Made by a program: the position numbers and the translations under genes. From NCBI GenBank assembly GCA_947177105.1, contig CAMWTF010000059.1, positions 1 through 10,109 on the forward strand: a stretch of 10,109 nt of DNA. Direction: 5' to 3'. Of this stretch, positions 5,824-10,109 are shown piece by piece. The notes under the pieces are model-generated. The model was given only the letters and a program-made list of their open reading frames with translations, was not told where the DNA came from and did no database searches. The stretch comes from an uncultured Lachnospiraceae bacterium (lineage in GTDB: Bacteria; Bacillota; Clostridia; Lachnospirales; Lachnospiraceae). Numbering within the stretch: the stretch's first letter is position 1; the number at the start of each line of letters is the position of its first letter.

Positions 5824-6819
5824 ATGGATGGGTTCAAAATAGAACAGAACAGGCAGGCGGAGCTTGCCTATGATAAGGTAAAAGAAGTGTTGTGGGAAGT
5901 AAGAAATGTGGTAAAGGGGAAGGATGAATGCGTGGAGAAGGCATTTTCTGCCATTCTGGCAGGGGGTCATATCCTGATCGAAGATGTGCCCGGAGTGGGC
6001 AAAACCACCCTGGCAGTGGCCTTTTCTCATGCCATGGCGCTGGAAAATCACAGGGTGCAGTTTACCCCGGATGTACAGCCGTCGGACATATTGGGGTTTT
6101 CCATGTACTACAAGGACACAGGTACTTTTGCCTACCATCCCGGTCCTGTCATGTGCAATCTTTTCCTGGCGGACGAGATCAACCGTACTTCCCCCAAGAC
6201 CCAGTCGGCGCTGTTGGAGGTCATGGAGGAGGGCTGTGTGACTGTGGACGGCGAGAGCCACCCGGTGCCTGCTCCCTTTATCGTGATGGCAACCCAGAAT
6301 CCCAAGGGCAGTGCAGGTACGCAGCTGCTGCCGGATTCCCAGCTGGATCGCTTTATGATCAGTATGCACATGGGCTATCCGGATATGAATGACGAAATCG
6401 AGATCGCAAAGGGCAGGAGCCAGCGCATCCGTCCCCAGGAGATTCAGCAGGTGCTTACGGCTGCGGAACTGCAGACGCTGCAGGGCATGGTGGAGCGGGT
6501 ATTCATACATGACAATATCTATAAATATATCGTGCGCCTGGTAGAGGCCACCCGTCAAAACAGCTATGTAGAGCTGGGGGTCAGCCCACGGGGAACCATC
6601 GCCTGTACCCGTATGGCCAGGGCCAGAGCCTTTATACAGGGCAGGAGTTATGTGATTCCCGAGGATGTGGCGGCTGTATTCCCGGATGTGGCGGGACACC
6701 GGATCCAGCTGGGCACCAGGGCCAGGGTGGCCCGTGTGACGGCGGACGCCGTGCTGGGACAGATTTTGCAGCAGGAAAAACAGCCGGTTTCCTATATGAA
6801 AAATCAGGGGGAACTATGA
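5824..6819 (+). CDS. MoxR family AAA+ ATPase
   Basis: The 331-residue length is typical of MoxR. Walker A is GVGKTT (57-62, K60), Walker B is LFLADEIN (113-120, D117/E118), sensor 1 is ATQNP (N159), and the LLPDSQLDRF block (168-177) is the MoxR family signature; a SPRGTIA segment lies in the C-terminal lid. The chosen ATG at 5824 has GAGGG (5812-5816) 7 nt upstream; in-frame starts at 5776 (GTG), 5806 and 5818 are worse placed and would add residues outside the fold. MoxR proteins are cytoplasmic chaperone-like ATPases that mature or activate partner proteins. This one is first in an operon with a DUF58 protein and a membrane transglutaminase-like protein, a widely conserved trio. Its stop codon overlaps the next start (ATGA), implying translational coupling. 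The client protein is not known. Confidence 0.95.
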   Translation: MDGFKIEQNRQAELAYDKVKEVLWEVRNVVKGKDECVEKAFSAILAGGHILIEDVPGVGKTTLAVAFSHAMALENHRVQFTPDVQPSDILGFSMYYKDTGTFAYHPGPVMCNLFLADEINRTSPKTQSALLEVMEEGCVTVDGESHPVPAPFIVMATQNPKGSAGTQLLPDSQLDRFMISMHMGYPDMNDEIEIAKGRSQRIRPQEIQQVLTAAELQTLQGMVERVFIHDNIYKYIVRLVEATRQNSYVELGVSPRGTIACTRMARARAFIQGRSYVIPEDVAAVFPDVAGHRIQLGTRARVARVTADAVLGQILQQEKQPVSYMKNQGEL

Positions 6820-7976
6820 TCCGTTATTTTTTCGGACTGCTTCTGGCAGCGGCAAGCCTTTATGTTGCATCCCTATACGAAAGCACTGCGATTGCACTGC
6901 TTAGCTTTGTACATGTTTTTCTGATGTTGCTTTCTCTTGTATTTCTGCTGTATGAAAAAAAGAGCCTGCAGGTTACTTTGGACATGCTGCCCGCTGTGGC
7001 GGACCAGAGAGAGCCCATCTATATCCGGCTTTTTGCAAAGCACAAATACCGGGGATGTTATGGCAGGATAAAGGTGCAGGTGGCAGTGAGCCGGGAAGGA
7101 GAAGGGAGCATAAAGAACTCGGGAGCAAAGCGCTCTGGAGCAAAGCGTTTCCGAGCAAAGCGCTCCCGAGCGCTTTGCTCCTGCAGGTGGCTGCAGGTGG
7201 AAAGCGGTTTCAGAGGAGCAAGAGAACAGGAGGTGTCCGGTTTTCTGGCAATTGGGGATCCGGGCAGCTATGAGGTCTGGCTGAGGCAGGTGAAGATTTA
7301 TGATATGACAGGGCTGTTCTGCATGAAGTACCGCAGGGAGATCAACGGAGAGCGGGCGCTTCTGGCGGTACTGCCCAAAATCTATCCCATGGGGATTTTT
7401 CTCTCCGAGGCTGTCCGCAGCTTTGTGGGAGATGCGGAAGTATATGACTCTCTGCGCAGGGGGACGGATGCCAGTGAAACCTTGAAGCTGCGTCCCTTTC
7501 AGAACGGGGATGAAATGCGGAATATCCACTGGAAACTCAGCGCCAAGGAGGGCGAGCTGGTGGTCAGGGAAAACAGTATGCCCAAGGGCTGTCCGGTGGC
7601 AGTGCTGGTGGAGACTGCCGGGGGCGTTAGGGAGACCCGGGTGCAGTGTGCGGCCAGTCTGTCCTTTTGCCTGATGGACCAGGAGTGTCCCCATTATATG
7701 GCCTGGTACAGCAGCCGCCTGCAGGATATGGTACGGGTGCGGGTGGATGACGAGGAGAGTTTTTATGAGGCTCTGTTGTACCTTCTGCGGGAGGGCGGAG
7801 CCAACAGAGCTGTGGATATACAAGAGCTTTACCGGGAAAAATACAGTGGCGAGCCTCTGCTGCACTGGATCCGGGTGGGGGACGGCCCCAGCATTCAGGT
7901 GGACAACCAGGAGACATTACATTTGAAGGCATCCACGCTGGAGAAGGAATTGAGTGAAATGGAGTTGTTGTTGTGA
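6816..7976 (+). CDS. DUF58 domain membrane-anchored protein with an internal repeat insertion
   Basis: The 386-residue protein begins with two hydrophobic segments (about 2-20 and 26-46), then a soluble region. The DUF58 signature lies at 225-252, LRPFQNGDEMRNIHWKLSAK followed by GELVV and an RE pair, the usual basic-rich motif with invariant HWK. A VYDMTGLF-like turn (161-168, IYDMTGLF) precedes it, as in related proteins. Function is not established for the family; it accompanies MoxR ATPases and transglutaminases and may be an envelope-linked partner, with a von Willebrand-like fold often suggested. The start overlaps the MoxR stop by 4 nt and follows GGGGGA (6807-6812). Residues about 102-121 are odd: four five-residue units SGAKR, SGAKR, FRAKR, SRALC encoded by a 15-nt repeat block (7122-7181). 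They keep the frame and add a strongly basic loop between predicted beta strands. Confidence 0.9.
   Translation: MIRYFFGLLLAAASLYVASLYESTAIALLSFVHVFLMLLSLVFLLYEKKSLQVTLDMLPAVADQREPIYIRLFAKHKYRGCYGRIKVQVAVSREGEGSIKNSGAKRSGAKRFRAKRSRALCSCRWLQVESGFRGAREQEVSGFLAIGDPGSYEVWLRQVKIYDMTGLFCMKYRREINGERALLAVLPKIYPMGIFLSEAVRSFVGDAEVYDSLRRGTDASETLKLRPFQNGDEMRNIHWKLSAKEGELVVRENSMPKGCPVAVLVETAGGVRETRVQCAASLSFCLMDQECPHYMAWYSSRLQDMVRVRVDDEESFYEALLYLLREGGANRAVDIQELYREKYSGEPLLHWIRVGDGPSIQVDNQETLHLKASTLEKELSEMELLL
7122..7181. repeat. Four tiled 15-nt units (three direct, one inverted) inside the DUF58 gene
   Basis: Units at 7122-7136, 7137-7151 and 7152-7166 share the core GAGCAAAGCG; the fourth, 7167-7181, is the reverse complement form GAGCGCTTTGCTC. 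The third and fourth give a perfect 13-bp hairpin (7153-7165 with 7168-7180) on a two-base loop; the first can pair with the fourth over 14 bp (7122-7135 with 7168-7181). Each unit is five codons, so the reading frame is kept whatever the copy number. It is unrelated to the 86-nt repeats at 4339-4526. Confidence 0.9.
7181..7200. repeat. 10-nt perfect tandem duplication
   Basis: CTGCAGGTGG occurs twice in a row (7181-7190 and 7191-7200), starting on the last base of the 15-nt repeat block. Ten is not a multiple of three, so the second copy is read in another frame (CRWLQV region). It may be a slippage event or a scar linked to the neighbouring repeat insertion. Confidence 0.85.
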
Positions 7977-7986
7977 GGAGAGTGAT

Positions 7987-10077
7987 ATGGTGGGCAAAAG
8001 GCCACGGGTCAGCTGGCAGAAAAGCCAGAATGCCGGAAAAACGCAGAACAGGCGTCTGACAGGATGGATGCTGGCACTGTATATTCTATATGCGGCAGTG
8101 CTGAGCATGGTGCTTCTTTTTGCTGTGTCTCGGATGGCCGAGGATCGGTTTGGACCGCTGCTTCGGGCGGGAGAGTCAGGGTGTCTTAAGGTGGCAGTGC
8201 TGGCAATACCGGTGACTCTTGTCTGGAATGAGGCGCTGCATAGCCTGAGAAAGCCCAGACTGCGCCTGGTGGGAAGTCTGGCGCTGCTGTCGGCAGCCTT
8301 GCTTGGCCTCTGCTATCATTACCGGGATCAGGCAGAGGAATTGACCAGAGGATTCTATGGACTGGGTCAGCGTTATCTGGATGCCTGGAACCGCTATTTC
8401 CTGACTTCCCTGAAGATAGATCAGGCGCTTCAGGGCAGTGAGACGGAGGAGCAGCTGGCTTGGGCGCTGCTGCTCACTGTGGCGATGATACTTTTGCAGA
8501 CATTCTCCGCCCTGCTGCGGAAAAGATCTGTGCTGCTCCTTTTGCCGGCGGCCGTGCTGGCGGCGGAAATGGCGGTAGGGCTGACTCCGGAGTGGCCGGG
8601 CATGGCCTGTATGTTTGCCGCAGGTGTGTTGGGGCTGTATCTGGACTGTCACAGAAAGTTCCAGCCGGTTCCGGCGCTGGCGCTGGCAGGGTTGTTGGTT
8701 CTGCTGCTGCCGTTGACCGCTGCGGCGCTGAAGGGGCCGGCATCTCAGGTAAGCCTGACCCATGATCGGCTGCAGGCTTTTCAGCACCGGGTGGAGCGGG
8801 GGATTCGTGATTACGACTGGCAAGCCCTGCTGGCGCTCCGCCGGGATGGGCGGCTGAACAACCAGAAGCCTGAGTATACGCACCGAGAGGTGATGACTGT
8901 TACAGTCAGTGAAATGCCTGCCGATAATCTGTATCTTCGAGGCTATTATGGAGCGGAATATCAGAAAGGCTCCTGGGATACAGGAAAGAAGGAATTTGAC
9001 AGGGCCTGCCGCCGATATGGCATAGGCGGCAAAGAGGCAGCCCGGCTGCTGGCCGGGTTAAAAGGCTCAGACCGGGGGGCCGTCTCTGTCTCCCGAGTAG
9101 AGTATGAACTGGAATATACAGGGCAGCGCAGCAGCTTGGCCTATCTGCCCTATGGGGCTGATCTGGAGACAGTCCAGGGCTATTGCCAAGTCAGCGGGGA
9201 TTATCTGGCGGAGAAGGCCAGGGGTCTGAAAAGCCTGACTTTTGAGGGACACGCCCCCGGCAGTCTGGTTTTGAACGATATGGGTGTATGGGATTCGGAT
9301 GTACAAAGCTTTTATTCGTGGTATAATGAGTTCGTGATGGAGCATTATCTGGCGGTTCCTGGGGAAATGCAGGAACTGACCGGAACAGTCAGTATGATAA
9401 CGCAGTCTGATGCCTGCAAAACAGCCCAGAAAGAATTAATGGATGAAGATGTGACCGGGCGGAATTTGGCCCGGCTGATGCTGGGTAATCTGGTGGCACA
9501 GGAATTGAAAAGCCATGCCCGCTACAATCTGGATCCCGGCAGCCTGCCCAGAGGCGTGGATCCGGTGGAGTATTTTCTGGGTGAGAACAGGCAAGGCTAC
9601 TGTATGCATTTCGCCACTGCCGGAGCGTTGATTCTGCGGCAGCTGGGAGTGCCGGCCAGGTTTGTGTCCGGCTATGTGGCGAAACCCAACGAGTTTTTGC
9701 GGACTTCGAGTGGCTACAGGGCCAGTGTGAAGGATGATGCCGCCCATGCCTGGGTGGAGATCTGGCTGGAGCAGGTGGGCTGGGTACCGGTGGAGATGAC
9801 ACCTGGTTATGGGGAGACGGGGACAGTCCTTTCAGCCCAGGGGCAGCAGGAGATTGTTCTGCCGCCTATAGAACAGAAACCTTCCGAAAGCATGGAAAGG
9901 CAGGAGGCGGAAGTATCGCCGGTTCCTTCTTCTGCGCCGCAGAATCAGCCCCAGGAAAAGGAAGGCGGGCCGAATGCTCCGGGAATGGCAGATCCGGGGA
10001 TTTTGGCTGTATGTTTTGGGAGCACGGGCAATCCCGGTGGAACGGATATGCCGGAGGGATTTTGCGTTGCTGGGTAA
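7987..10077 (+). CDS. Membrane protein with extracytoplasmic transglutaminase-like domain
   Basis: The frame encodes 696 residues. A basic N-terminus is followed by seven hydrophobic helices (about 27-47, 66-83, 93-111, 157-176, 181-197, 205-220, 229-247), an odd number that puts the large remainder outside the cell. The transglutaminase-like core (about 480-610) has C539 in GYCMHFATA and H587 in DDAAHAWVEIW; E603 in WVPVEMTPG stands where Asp is usual. A Pro/Gln/Glu/Ser-rich linker (about 625-675) follows. This matches TgpA-type proteins, which normally continue into another membrane helix and a cytoplasmic DUF4129-like tail; here the frame stops first. The ATG at 7987 follows GAGGAG (7975-7980) by 6 nt; DUF58 ends 10 nt upstream. 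It probably cleaves or cross-links envelope peptides or proteins, substrate unknown. A frameshift near 10060 is possible, in which case the true gene extends beyond the window. Confidence 0.88.
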   Translation: MVGKRPRVSWQKSQNAGKTQNRRLTGWMLALYILYAAVLSMVLLFAVSRMAEDRFGPLLRAGESGCLKVAVLAIPVTLVWNEALHSLRKPRLRLVGSLALLSAALLGLCYHYRDQAEELTRGFYGLGQRYLDAWNRYFLTSLKIDQALQGSETEEQLAWALLLTVAMILLQTFSALLRKRSVLLLLPAAVLAAEMAVGLTPEWPGMACMFAAGVLGLYLDCHRKFQPVPALALAGLLVLLLPLTAAALKGPASQVSLTHDRLQAFQHRVERGIRDYDWQALLALRRDGRLNNQKPEYTHREVMTVTVSEMPADNLYLRGYYGAEYQKGSWDTGKKEFDRACRRYGIGGKEAARLLAGLKGSDRGAVSVSRVEYELEYTGQRSSLAYLPYGADLETVQGYCQVSGDYLAEKARGLKSLTFEGHAPGSLVLNDMGVWDSDVQSFYSWYNEFVMEHYLAVPGEMQELTGTVSMITQSDACKTAQKELMDEDVTGRNLARLMLGNLVAQELKSHARYNLDPGSLPRGVDPVEYFLGENRQGYCMHFATAGALILRQLGVPARFVSGYVAKPNEFLRTSSGYRASVKDDAAHAWVEIWLEQVGWVPVEMTPGYGETGTVLSAQGQQEIVLPPIEQKPSESMERQEAEVSPVPSSAPQNQPQEKEGGPNAPGMADPGILAVCFGSTGNPGGTDMPEGFCVAG

Positions 10078-10109
10078 GGCGGCTTGGACATTTTTGGTCA
10101 GTACGGCAG

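Noticed and set aside
5758..6699. 313-codon minus-strand open frame opposite the MoxR gene
   Set aside because: No RBS or recognisable domain; MoxR Walker A/B and sensor motifs on the other strand explain the sequence. The same holds for 6873-7865 opposite the DUF58 gene.

Overview
The window looks like chromosomal DNA from a gut-type Clostridia, most likely a Lachnospiraceae member. This is an inference from moderately GC-rich coding sequence, strong AGGAGG-type ribosome binding sites, sigmaA-like promoters and the gene content. No rRNA, tRNA, CRISPR array, integrase or transposase is visible.

Region 1 (1-2882) is a hexuronate catabolism locus. On the minus strand, uxuA (mannonate dehydratase) is followed by a long-chain mannitol dehydrogenase family gene, probably uxuB (fructuronate reductase), which runs off the left edge. 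Together they link D-fructuronate, D-mannonate and 2-keto-3-deoxygluconate in glucuronate breakdown. A 274-bp divergent promoter region separates uxuA from an AraC-family regulator on the plus strand (2883-3779), the obvious candidate to control the pair.

Region 2 (3780-5716) is a two-gene signalling unit. It has a predicted promoter, a leader of about 140 nt with a 9-bp hairpin, a single-domain HPt phosphotransfer protein, and a response regulator with REC and HD-GYP domains (predicted c-di-GMP phosphodiesterase), closed by a rho-independent terminator. No sensor kinase is in the window. Between the two genes sit two identical 86-nt repeats, 102 nt apart. The second is bounded by 17-nt inverted arms and can fold into one long hairpin. 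This is the most unusual feature of the window.

Region 3 (5717-10109) is a MoxR / DUF58 / transglutaminase operon: a MoxR AAA+ ATPase, a membrane-anchored DUF58 protein (4-nt overlap), and a seven-helix membrane protein with an external transglutaminase-like domain (10-nt gap). Such clusters are usually read as a chaperone-type ATPase acting with envelope proteins, but the substrate is unknown. The DUF58 gene carries an in-frame 60-bp block of four 15-nt units (three direct, one inverted) that looks like a small intragenic repeat insertion. The transglutaminase frame stops just where a C-terminal membrane helix would be expected, and a one-base shift would continue it to the window edge.
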